In this document: positions 1 through 8,400 of the stretch, one piece after another
Position numbering within the stretch: the stretch's first letter is position 1
How the letters are laid out: each line of letters opens with the position of its first letter
Assembly (NCBI GenBank): GCA_018335935.1
Contig: JAGXRG010000013.1
Coordinates: 1-64,000 of the forward strand
From: Chitinophagaceae bacterium
Lineage (GTDB): Bacteria > Bacteroidota > Bacteroidia > Chitinophagales > Chitinophagaceae
Reading direction: 5' to 3'
DNA: 64,000 nucleotides
The notes under the pieces: model-generated
The model's database searches: none
What the model saw: the letters and a program-made list of their open reading frames with translations, nothing else
Told to the model about the DNA's origin: nothing
Position numbers and translations under genes: made by a program

Positions 1-456
1 GTTGTGATTTGCTTTCATTGGAACAACACAGATACCAAAATAAAATAACAGCCAAATCTGTAATTTCAGTTCTTTCTATTTTTGATAACAACGTAAAATT
101 AATTCACCCGATTTATTTCCTTGTTGTGATTTGCTTTCATTGGAACAACACAGATACCAAAATAAAATAACAGCCAAATCTGTAATTTCAGTTCTTTCTA
201 TTTTTGATAACAACGTATGTTGAAATATTAGGCGTTGCTGGTAGTTGTGATTTGCTTTCATTGGAACAACACAGATACCAAAATAAAATAACAGCCAAAT
301 CTGTAATTTCAGTTCTTTCTATTTTTGATAACAACGTATGTTGAAATATTAGGCGTTGCTGGTAGTTGTGATTTGCTTTCATTGGAACAACACAGATACC
401 AAAATAAAATAACAGCCAAATCTGTAATTTCAGTTCTTTCTATTTTTGATAACAAC
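1..456 (+). repeat. Four enlarged 92-nt CRISPR repeats with a 45-nt insert
   Basis: Copies lie at 1-92, 123-214, 244-335 and 365-456. Each is the standard repeat split after base 17 (GTTGTGATTTGCTTTCA) by the same 45 nt, running from TTGGAACAACACAG to CAAATCTGTA, after which the remaining 30 nt of the repeat follow unchanged. The insert position is ambiguous by one base. The 17 bases that pair with the tracrRNA are kept, but the TTTG of the repeat promoter is moved 45 nt away from its -7 box. The insert begins with GGAACAAC, resembling the repeat end GATAACAAC, so it could be the remains of a deleted repeat end plus an old spacer; this is inference. The intervening spacers are normal (29-30 nt). 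Confidence 0.97.
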
Positions 457-493
457 TGATTTAACTAAATCTAATATAGAAGTGAAGTTGTGA

Positions 494-525
494 TTTGCTT
501 TCAATTTCAGTTCTTTCTATTTTTG
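494..525 (+). promoter_or_regulatory. Promoter inside each normal CRISPR repeat (example in the repeat at 487-533)
   Basis: Repeat bases 8-11 are TTTG and bases 32-39 are TATTTTTG, with 20 nt between them. This matches the Bacteroidota housekeeping promoter (TTTG, 17-23 nt, TAnnTTTG). Initiation a few bases after the -7 box would fall at the end of the repeat or first bases of the spacer, giving a transcript of spacer followed by repeat. That is the correct crRNA order and the known arrangement in Neisseria and Campylobacter II-C arrays. All 33 normal repeats carry it. The four enlarged repeats keep only the -7 box. Confidence 0.7.
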
Positions 526-3053
526 ATAACAACAAGTTAAAGGTCGGATAGTTATTGATACTGTTGTGATTTGCTTTCAATTTCAGTTCTTTCTATTTTT
601 GATAACAACGTGTGGAATTGGCGGCACACCTGATGATTGGTTGTGATTTGCTTTCAATTTCAGTTCTTTCTATTTTTGATAACAACTGATGGATAAGTTG
701 CAGTTGTAAGGCTGCCGTTGTGATTTGCTTTCAATTTCAGTTCTTTCTATTTTTGATAACAACTATTAAAGAAAGTTTTCATCGAAGAAACTGTTGTGAT
801 TTGCTTTCAATTTCAGTTCTTTCTATTTTTGATAACAACGATTTCACTGCATTCAATAGAACAATAGGTGTTGTGATTTGCTTTCAATTTCAGTTCTTTC
901 TATTTTTGATAACAACATACTTTGAAATAAAAGCAGCCACTACGCCGTTGTGATTTGCTTTCAATTTCAGTTCTTTCTATTTTTGATAACAACATTGGGA
1001 GATTTACAAAAATTATTATAGCAGTTGTGATTTGCTTTCAATTTCAGTTCTTTCTATTTTTGATAACAACAGGATCAGCACAGATAAAAGGCAAATCTAA
1101 GTTGTGATTTGCTTTCAATTTCAGTTCTTTCTATTTTTGATAACAACGTGCCGCAACGCCTGCACCTAAGCCAACTAGTTGTGATTTGCTTTCAATTTCA
1201 GTTCTTTCTATTTTTGATAACAACAAAACCGCACCAAAAGCAAGTCAACTAACCGTTGTGATTTGCTTTCAATTTCAGTTCTTTCTATTTTTGATAACAA
1301 CTATTACATTTTTGTACCAAATAAGCAGATTGTTGTGATTTGCTTTCAATTTCAGTTCTTTCTATTTTTGATAACAACATGTTTATCAATCAATCAGGCT
1401 CAGTTTTAGTTGTGATTTGCTTTCAATTTCAGTTCTTTCTATTTTTGATAACAACGATGATATACTTTTTGTTGCTTATGATGCGTTGTGATTTGCTTTC
1501 AATTTCAGTTCTTTCTATTTTTGATAACAACACTGCCTACAACATAGGGTTTGCCAATATGTTGTGATTTGCTTTCAATTTCAGTTCTTTCTATTTTTGA
1601 TAACAACGTAGCATAGGCACTATGGCCATGTGGAAAGGTTGTGATTTGCTTTCAATTTCAGTTCTTTCTATTTTTGATAACAACTTAAGTTTAAGACTAA
1701 AGGAGTTGACCCTAGTTGTGATTTGCTTTCAATTTCAGTTCTTTCTATTTTTGATAACAACGTATTGACTAATTTAACAGGTAGACAACGTGTTGTGATT
1801 TGCTTTCAATTTCAGTTCTTTCTATTTTTGATAACAACATCAAATAGCAACAATAAAAGACTTAGATAGTTGTGATTTGCTTTCAATTTCAGTTCTTTCT
1901 ATTTTTGATAACAACTTCTGATATTGAAATTGAACAACCAACACCGTTGTGATTTGCTTTCAATTTCAGTTCTTTCTATTTTTGATAACAACATAGTTTA
2001 AGTGCGGGCATTCAGTTATGGTGTTGTGATTTGCTTTCAATTTCAGTTCTTTCTATTTTTGATAACAACAAATAGGGCTGTTGCCACCTTTACCACAACG
2101 TTGTGATTTGCTTTCAATTTCAGTTCTTTCTATTTTTGATAACAACTTCTAATAAATCAGGAACTTTTGCAGGTGCGTTGTGATTTGCTTTCAATTTCAG
2201 TTCTTTCTATTTTTGATAACAACAATTGCGAAATATAGATGAGTGAAAGTGGTGTTGTGATTTGCTTTCAATTTCAGTTCTTTCTATTTTTGATAACAAC
2301 TTCTAAAGATTTTACTTCTTTGTGAAGTTTGTTGTGATTTGCTTTCAATTTCAGTTCTTTCTATTTTTGATAACAACTAGCAGCTATTTGCAACGCTGCG
2401 ATGGAGTTGTGATTTGCTTTCAATTTCAGTTCTTTCTATTTTTGATAACAACTATTCCTTCATCGTCTATGCCACTCCATTCGTTGTGATTTGCTTTCAA
2501 TTTCAGTTCTTTCTATTTTTGATAACAACAATGAGCAAGGAGGAAGCATTAGAACATTTGTTGTGATTTGCTTTCAATTTCAGTTCTTTCTATTTTTGAT
2601 AACAACTGAATATATAGATATAGACACAGGAGAAGTGTTGTGATTTGCTTTCAATTTCAGTTCTTTCTATTTTTGATAACAACAATATATAGATATAGAC
2701 ACAGGAGAAGTAGTTGTGATTTGCTTTCAATTTCAGTTCTTTCTATTTTTGATAACAACTGTGCGGCTGCTGCTGTGCTGGCATACTGCGTTGTGATTTG
2801 CTTTCAATTTCAGTTCTTTCTATTTTTGATAACAACAAATTGGCAATTAAGGTTAAACGAAGATATGTTGTGATTTGCTTTCAATTTCAGTTCTTTCTAT
2901 TTTTGATAACAACACAGGAGAAGAAACAGGAACAAATGGAGGAGTTGTGATTTGCTTTCAATTTCAGTTCTTTCTATTTTTGATAACAACAGAATTAGCT
3001 GTAATGCTTTATGGGTATGTGTTTGAGTAAAATGAAGAAAGAAAAAAATCATT

Positions 3054-3094
3054 AAATGACTTTATTGAGACAACTCTTTAAGGTCATTTTTTTT
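3054..3094 (+). terminator. Terminator downstream of the CRISPR array
   Basis: AAATGACTTTA at 3054-3064 can pair with TTAAGGTCATTT at 3078-3089 (one G-T pair), and the right arm runs into a tract of eight T ending at 3094. It lies 64 nt after the last repeat and fits the end of plus-strand crRNA transcripts. Confidence 0.7.
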
Positions 3095-3098
3095 AAAT

Positions 3099-3363
3099 CA
3101 GCAGATTCCTCGTTTTACTCGGAATGACAGGAAAGTTCAGCAGATTCCTCGTTTTGCTCGGAATGACAGGAAAGTTCAGCAGATTCCTCGTTGCACTCGG
3201 AATGACAGGTTAATTGATCAGATTCCTCGTTTTACTCGGAATGACAGGTTAAATCAGCAGATTCCTCGTTGCACTCGGAATGACAGGTTAATTGATCAGA
3301 TTCCTCGTTTTACTCGGAATGACAGGTTAAATCATCAGATTTCTCGTTACACTCGGAATGACA
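3099..3363. repeat. Tandem CAGATTCCTCGTT...ACTCGGAATGACA repeats between array and cas2
   Basis: Seven imperfect units of about 36-39 nt share the core CAGATTCCTCGTT, then ACTCGGAATGACA, with a variable linker such as GGAAAGTTCAG or GGTTAATTGAT. The last unit abuts the cas2 stop codon. The same family fills the gaps on both sides of the GIY-YIG gene. The whole unit is repeated without unique spacers, so this is not a second CRISPR array. No gene was recognised between the array and cas2. Confidence 0.9.
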
Positions 3364-3702
3364 TTAAAAAAATTCGAGTTGTTGTGGTACATCTTTTTTT
3401 GAGGATTCTTGCTTTCCTTGAAAAATTTCCATCATGCCAAATTGTTTATCGGTAATCATCATTATTCCAATATGGCCTTTATTGGGTAGTAGTTTTTTCA
3501 CTCTTTTTTTATGTACTTCTGCATTTTCTACACTTGCACAATGCCTTAAATAAATACTGAACTGAAACATGGTAAAACCATCTTTTTGAATTTCTTTTCT
3601 GAACTTACTGGCTACTTTTCTGTCTATTCTAGTCTCAGTTGGTAAATCAAAAAATACGAGTAACCACATAATTCTATAAGCATTTAATCGGTTATTGTTC
3701 AT
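3364..3702 (-). CDS. cas2: CRISPR-associated endonuclease Cas2
   Basis: Cas2 bridges the two Cas1 dimers in the spacer-integration complex. From the ATG at 3702 the protein is 112 residues, beginning MNNNRLNAYRIMWLLVFFDL. The VFFDLP motif with Asp19 is the usual Cas2 first-strand signature, followed by a ferredoxin-like region (IQKDGFTMFQFSIYLRHC) and a polar tail, and the length is normal for type II Cas2. A start at 3786 is also open, but its 28 extra residues are encoded by the hairpin repeat at 3736-3824, so it was rejected. In most II-C loci cas2 directly follows cas1. Here about 840 nt of repeats and a GIY-YIG gene separate them, so cas2 may depend on read-through or on a new promoter. 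Confidence 0.95.
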   Translation of the reverse strand: MNNNRLNAYRIMWLLVFFDLPTETRIDRKVASKFRKEIQKDGFTMFQFSIYLRHCASVENAEVHKKRVKKLLPNKGHIGIMMITDKQFGMMEIFQGKQESSKKDVPQQLEFF

Positions 3703-3735
3703 TTGCTCAATTTTTATTTGCAGCATAATGGATTT

Positions 3736-4050
3736 TGTCATCCCGACCGTAGGAGGGATCTGTTGGGTTGTAGTTCTAAAGCTCAACAGATTCCTCGTTT
3801 CACTCGGAATGACAGGTTAATTCAGCAGATTCCTCGTTTCACTCGGAATGACAGGTTAATTCAGCAGATTCCTCGTTGCACTCGGAATGACAGGAAAGTT
3901 CAGCAGATTCCTCGCTTCACTCGGCATGACAGGGTTAATTCAACAGATTCCTCGTTGCAATCGGAATGACAGGAAAGTTCAGCAGATTCCTCGCTTCACT
4001 CGGAATGACAGGAAAGCTCAACAGATTCCTCGTTACTCTCGGAATGACAT
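3736..4050. repeat. Hairpin head and tandem repeats, left flank of the GIY-YIG gene
   Basis: The block starts with a head in which GTCATCCCGACCGTAGGAGG and GATCTGTTG can pair with CAACAGATTCCTC and TCGGAATGAC downstream, giving a long imperfect hairpin at 3737-3813. About six more tandem units of the CAGATTCCTCG...CGGAATGACA type follow and end at the stop codon of the GIY-YIG gene. The first 89 nt (3736-3824) recur exactly at 4380-4468. The head begins 34 nt upstream of the cas2 ATG. Confidence 0.9.
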
Positions 4051-4365
4051 TTATTCTAAGCTATCATTTAAAAATTTCCATTCTGGGTTTACAGAATTTA
4101 TTAAAGCTTCTTTTTTTAATCTACTCCATCCTTTTAATTCTTTTTCTCTAGCAATTGCCTGCTCAATCCATTCGTAATGTTCAAAATAAAGTAGGTAATA
4201 GGTATTATATTTTCCAGCAAAGGATTTATGATTAAATGGCTTAGCATTTTGTAGATGTTGTAAAATTCTATTTGCTAAATGATTGGTTACACCTATATAT
4301 AATACAGTTTTGTTTTTATTAGTGGTGATATATACATAATAATTATGTGTACCTATTGGCTTCAT
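4051..4365 (-). CDS. Small GIY-YIG family nuclease-like protein between cas1 and cas2
   Basis: The 104-residue protein has a single GIY-YIG domain: YVYI at residues 10-13, YIGVT at 23-27, Arg33 and an acidic AREKELKGW segment near residues 72-80, the expected region of the catalytic Glu. Stand-alone proteins of this type (UvrC N-domain/YhbQ-like) are frequent in Bacteroidota, often in several copies; their role is not established. It is not a known part of type II-C systems. The gene is bracketed by 89-bp direct repeats and hairpin-forming tandem repeats, and it interrupts the normal cas1-cas2 junction, which points to insertion of a mobile or repeat-associated unit. A role as the nuclease that spreads these repeats is an inference. 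It shares the strand of the cas genes. Confidence 0.85.
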   Translation of the reverse strand: MKPIGTHNYYVYITTNKNKTVLYIGVTNHLANRILQHLQNAKPFNHKSFAGKYNTYYLLYFEHYEWIEQAIAREKELKGWSRLKKEALINSVNPEWKFLNDSLE

Positions 4366-4379
4366 AGTTCCATTTTTGA

Positions 4380-4536
4380 TGTCATCCCGACCGTAGGAGG
4401 GATCTGTTGGGTTGTAGTTCTAAAGCTCAACAGATTCCTCGTTTCACTCGGAATGACAGGTTAATTCAACAGATTCCTCGTTTCACTCGGAATGACAGGT
4501 TAATTCATCAGATTCCTCGTTGCACTCGGAATGACA
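4380..4536. repeat. Hairpin head and tandem repeats, right flank of the GIY-YIG gene
   Basis: Positions 4380-4468 are an exact copy of 3736-3824 in the same orientation. Two more tandem units follow and stop seven bases before the cas1 stop codon. Between the two 89-bp copies lie the left tandem units and the GIY-YIG gene, so homologous recombination between them would remove the gene cleanly. The head is again a long imperfect hairpin (GTCATCCCGA...GGAGGGATCTGTTG against CAACAGATTCCTC...TCGGAATGAC). Confidence 0.9.
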
Positions 4537-4542
4537 AAAAAC

Positions 4543-5460
4543 TCAACATGCAATTAAATTCGGATAAAGTATTTTTTTACTTTCACCTAAATAACACTTT
4601 GCCAAACTTGCTGCTGTCCTTTGAGTAGCAATCATCAATGGACTTTTTTCAGCACCCATCATCACATCAACTGTGGGTATTTGCAGTAATTGCACTTTAA
4701 ATTCTTGTGTTAATGTTGAAACATTACTAGTTTTATCAATAATGTTTCTTACTATGCAATCAACATAGGGCCTATATGGTTCCATAATGTCATCAGCTAA
4801 ACAATATGCATTATATCGGTTTCTGTGAAAAATGCCAAAAGTGGGCAAAAGCCCGGCACCTACAAGGCTTCTAGCAATTGTAGCCCTTAAAATGGCATAA
4901 CCATAATTCAATAAATTATTGGGTGGTTCACCCTCGCGTTTTCTAAAAAAATTCCATTCTTTAGGGAAGAGGTTACTCCAATAATACACAGCAGCTTTGG
5001 CTTCGTTATTATCAGGATCACCACTTTTTACAGATGCAGCTAATTTTAGTAAATAATTATTACCAATATTCCATTGATTTAATAAGGCTGCCTGATTAGA
5101 AATTTTAAATTTTACTGTTTGTTGCCATAATTGTTTTTTTAAGGGTTCAGTGGCATTAATTTGAGCTTCAAATCTTTCTTGTTGCAGGGTGTTTCCTTCT
5201 AGTGGTAATAACATACCTGTAGGAAGTTTGGTATTTCCGCAAGTAATAACTGCTGTGTTATTGGCTACTAATTGGTCTAGCAAATAGTGAGTAATTGTAA
5301 TTTGTTGGTGTTCTAAAATTAATATTCCCAAATCTTCTATTGGTATTATTCTTTCTGGTAATGATTCATAACCTTTAACTTGTTCATAGCACAGCACTAA
5401 TTGTTTGTCTCTAAACTTTAAATGACATGGCGTTTCTATGAAAATGGTTCGTTTGATCAT
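4543..5460 (-). CDS. cas1: CRISPR-associated integrase Cas1 (type II)
   Basis: Cas1 is the metal-dependent integrase that inserts new spacers. The 305-residue protein has an N-terminal beta domain (about 1-90) and a helical catalytic domain. The likely metal ligands are Glu153 (NNEAKAAVYYW), His212 (GIFHRNRYNAYCLADD) and Asp223/Asp224 with Glu227 close by. All are present and the length is normal for type II Cas1, so it looks active. Its ATG overlaps the cas9 stop codon by four bases (5457-5460), which indicates translational coupling in one mRNA. Downstream, the repeat/GIY-YIG insertion follows where cas2 would be expected. Confidence 0.97.
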   Translation of the reverse strand: MIKRTIFIETPCHLKFRDKQLVLCYEQVKGYESLPERIIPIEDLGILILEHQQITITHYLLDQLVANNTAVITCGNTKLPTGMLLPLEGNTLQQERFEAQINATEPLKKQLWQQTVKFKISNQAALLNQWNIGNNYLLKLAASVKSGDPDNNEAKAAVYYWSNLFPKEWNFFRKREGEPPNNLLNYGYAILRATIARSLVGAGLLPTFGIFHRNRYNAYCLADDIMEPYRPYVDCIVRNIIDKTSNVSTLTQEFKVQLLQIPTVDVMMGAEKSPLMIATQRTAASLAKCYLGESKKILYPNLIAC

Positions 5461-8400
5461 TTGATAGTTTTTTTAATTTCACCAAGCCTATCAAATTCTA
5501 ACTTCCAACAAAACTCTTTAATTGATACTTTGTCTATAGTTGTTTCTAACTTATTTAATTGAGTGAATTCGACCTTGTCGATAATAGATTTTGCAACTCT
5601 AAAAGGTATCGCATATAGTCTGTTACCTGTAAAACTAACCACTTTATAAATTCTATTCATTTGCTCTTTACTTAGATTACTGAAATTAACTAGGTTGTTA
5701 TTTTCTCTTTCTTCTATTATTGGCACAAATACCAAATCATTAGGTGAAAGATGAAATAGTAAATCATCTCCTGCTTCATTTTTTTGAGGTACAGATTGTG
5801 GTTTTTGTTTTGCTGCTGCACTTAGCTTTTGACTTTCTACTACTTCGTTAAATGGTATAGATGCGTAATTGCGTTTTCCATTGGCGTCTTTATATATGGT
5901 AAAGAATAGATTAGTGCCTTTTGCAGCTTCTACAAACTTATCTTTTTTATTACCTGAATGGCCTACTTTGAATTTATTACCAAGGGGCTCATAAGTTCTT
6001 ACTTTTAATATAGGTTGATGTGGCCTCCCTCCATTTAATTCTTGAATAGTGGCATTCATTTCATCAATTCCATCAGGAGAAAAAGCTATTAACTCAGGTG
6101 AAATTGGTTTGCCTTTTTCGTCGGTTGATGTTTGGTATTTTTCTTTTTTTAGATGATTTAATAAAATGGTTTGAATACCTGTATCGGTAATGCTTTTAAT
6201 TTTCGATTCGTTAAACGATTCGTCTAATTTTACTCTTGACGCTACATTCTCTTTATCCCAATAATAAACTTCTACTTTAGAGATGTCATTATCTTTAAAA
6301 ATATTTTTTCTGTCTTTAAAATATTTTTGTAACATTTTTTTATCATACTTAACATTTACTAGACCCTTAATTACTTTTCTTAATTCATGATCTACTATAT
6401 CTTCCCAATTTTCAATTGCTACACCAAGCATAACTGTTTTTTTAAACCTTAATTTAACCAAGCCGGAAATGGTATCTTTATGCAATGGTTTTCTTATTGC
6501 CCAGCTATCACCTTTGTTTTGAATGGCTTTTACTTTTTCAAGTTTACCATTATTGTTTTCCCAATGGTCGTATTTATTTACAGTTTTGTTTATTACTCGT
6601 AAGTTTTGTTTAAAGCTAACAACGGTTGTAAATAAGTTTTCTTTTGCATCTTGTGTAAAGGTTTGCCAAGGTTTTTTAAACTGCCATTTATAATTTCCTT
6701 TATCGTCTGTTTTGGTTTTATTACAAAGTATATTTCGTAAGTCCTCTCTTGCCTGTTGTTTTTGATCTTTGCTTTTCTTTTTGTCTAGAGCATTTTGATT
6801 ATTCAAATAATTAATATGGTTACGTGTTGCACAAGCAATTACCAATGCATCTAAAGCGTGATGGCGATGGTCTATTCTTTTTTTGCTAAAACCTTTCGAA
6901 AGGTCTAAAGGCTGCAAATCGGGTATTATTTTATTGTCTTTATTGTACGATAAAAAACTAACTCCATCTTGTATTGCCTTTTCTGTTCTTAAATGTTGCA
7001 ATCTTTCAAAACGTGGTAAAACAATTTCGTTCCATACATCATTTAATCCCCAATCTTGTTTTAAAGCAGATGTAATTTGTCCATTACTAGAAAGTAGGTT
7101 TACAGATGTTGTTCCATTGTCTTTATCATCTTTACGAACAATATTTGAGAGTAAGTTTTTAACCATTTTACTAATATATCTAGTATCATTTATTTGTCTT
7201 TCTGCAAAGGCTTCTGGTATATCTTCCATTAGTAATTTTTTCATTTTGCTACGGCTTTTAGTATACTGATTTTTTACCAAATCTTCATAAGCATCAATAC
7301 TTAAAATTTCTACAGTTTTACCATAATCCAAAGCAACTTTTTGAGTACCGAATGACTTAATAAATTCTAAACCTAGTTTATTGCTTTTAAGTTTATTTAC
7401 TTCGCTTTCACATATCACTTTGTTACTAAATGAATCATCAAAGAATCTTGATTGTGGTATAATGTGTTCAATTTCGTAAGCAGGTGTAAATAGTTTATTG
7501 AGTGGAATAATAGCACCTGTGTAAGGGCTTCTATATTTTTGTTCTAACCAAAGTTTATATCGTATTAAATCGTTCTTACTTGGCTGTGCAGTTTTACTAA
7601 TTTTTAAAATATCATCAGGCACTTCTTTTGCTGCACTTAAAACCCCATCCTCATAAATTCTTAATATTTCTTGTTGGCTTGGTGAGTAAGGACGAACATT
7701 TTCAATATTACTATCATTCAATAATTCTGCTAGTAATGCTTTAATACGAAGGTTAGTATTTTCATTATTAGTAATCTGTTCAGTCATTTGTTTACGTTTA
7801 TCGGCTGGGTTTTTCATTTCTCTGCCTAATTCTATATGTATTTCATCAAAGTAATTTTCTGCACCCTTACCATAATGTTTCCAAATATCTTTTACTACCC
7901 TTAAAGATTCGGTTATTACTTGTTCTACAATTGGGTTGCGAAGTGAATGTTGTTTAAACTCTTTTAAATAATTTTCTAAATCTTGAACAGTTTTCCAATG
8001 TTTTATTTCACCGTCTTCGCTGTGTCTATCATATACAATATAACTTGCTAGCCAAAGTGGCAAACCTTTAAAATGGTTAATTTCATTAAGATTTATAGCT
8101 TTGTCTCTTACTCTATCTTTTATATTTTCGTCAAATTCTCCACTAATTATTTTTCCAATTCTTTCTTTTGTTTGAGGATGAATATTTGCTTCACTCCAAT
8201 ACTTACCCATTCTTATCAAAGGCAATAGTTTTTTAATTGCTTTGGCAGAATATGCACCATAATCATTTTTGTAAGGAGGAAATTTTTTAAATTGTTCTAC
8301 AAAATCTTCGTCTAAATTATGTTTAAAAGCAAAGGTTTTAATTGCTTTTTCAATTTCAAATTTGTCATTTACTGAATAGAAAATATGCCAAAGTTTTTCT

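Larger units (their letters stand above)
1..2990 (+). CRISPR. Type II-C CRISPR array, 37 repeats and 36 spacers
   Basis: There are 37 direct repeats. Thirty-three are 47 nt and look identical; each begins GTTGTGATTTGCTTTCA and ends TTTTTGATAACAAC. The first four are 92-nt versions carrying an insert. Spacers are 28-30 nt. The window starts exactly at a repeat, so the array probably continues to the left. The plus strand is the crRNA strand: the first 19 nt of the repeat pair with the anti-repeat at 10055-10073, and a terminator follows the last repeat. Several spacers read as open protein-coding stretches (for example 2607-2636 as EYIDIDTGE), which suggests phage or plasmid genes, but no source can be named. 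Spacers 215-243 and 336-364 are identical. Spacers 2607-2636 and 2684-2712 overlap in sequence with a 2-nt shift. Which end receives new spacers cannot be decided here. Confidence 0.99.

Noticed and set aside
1-456. Insert in the enlarged repeats derived from spacer 1071-1100
   Set aside because: Both contain ACAGATA and CAAATCT, but the shared pieces are only 7 nt and spaced differently, which is expected by chance in AT-rich DNA.
76-2873. Short ORFs within the CRISPR array
   Set aside because: They are translations of the repeats themselves (for example FQFQFFLFLITT) and have no coding support.
3703-3786. 28-residue N-terminal extension of Cas2
   Set aside because: It is encoded by the hairpin repeat and the spacer before the conserved Cas2 start; the ATG at 3702 gives the normal Cas2 length.
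3099-4536. Second CRISPR array made of the CAGATTCCTCG...GGAATGACA units
   Set aside because: The entire unit repeats without unique spacers, and heads form hairpins with flanking arms. It is a tandem palindromic repeat family.
6883-7269. Plus-strand ORF within cas9
   Set aside because: It is a shadow of the strongly conserved cas9 frame and has no recognisable domain.
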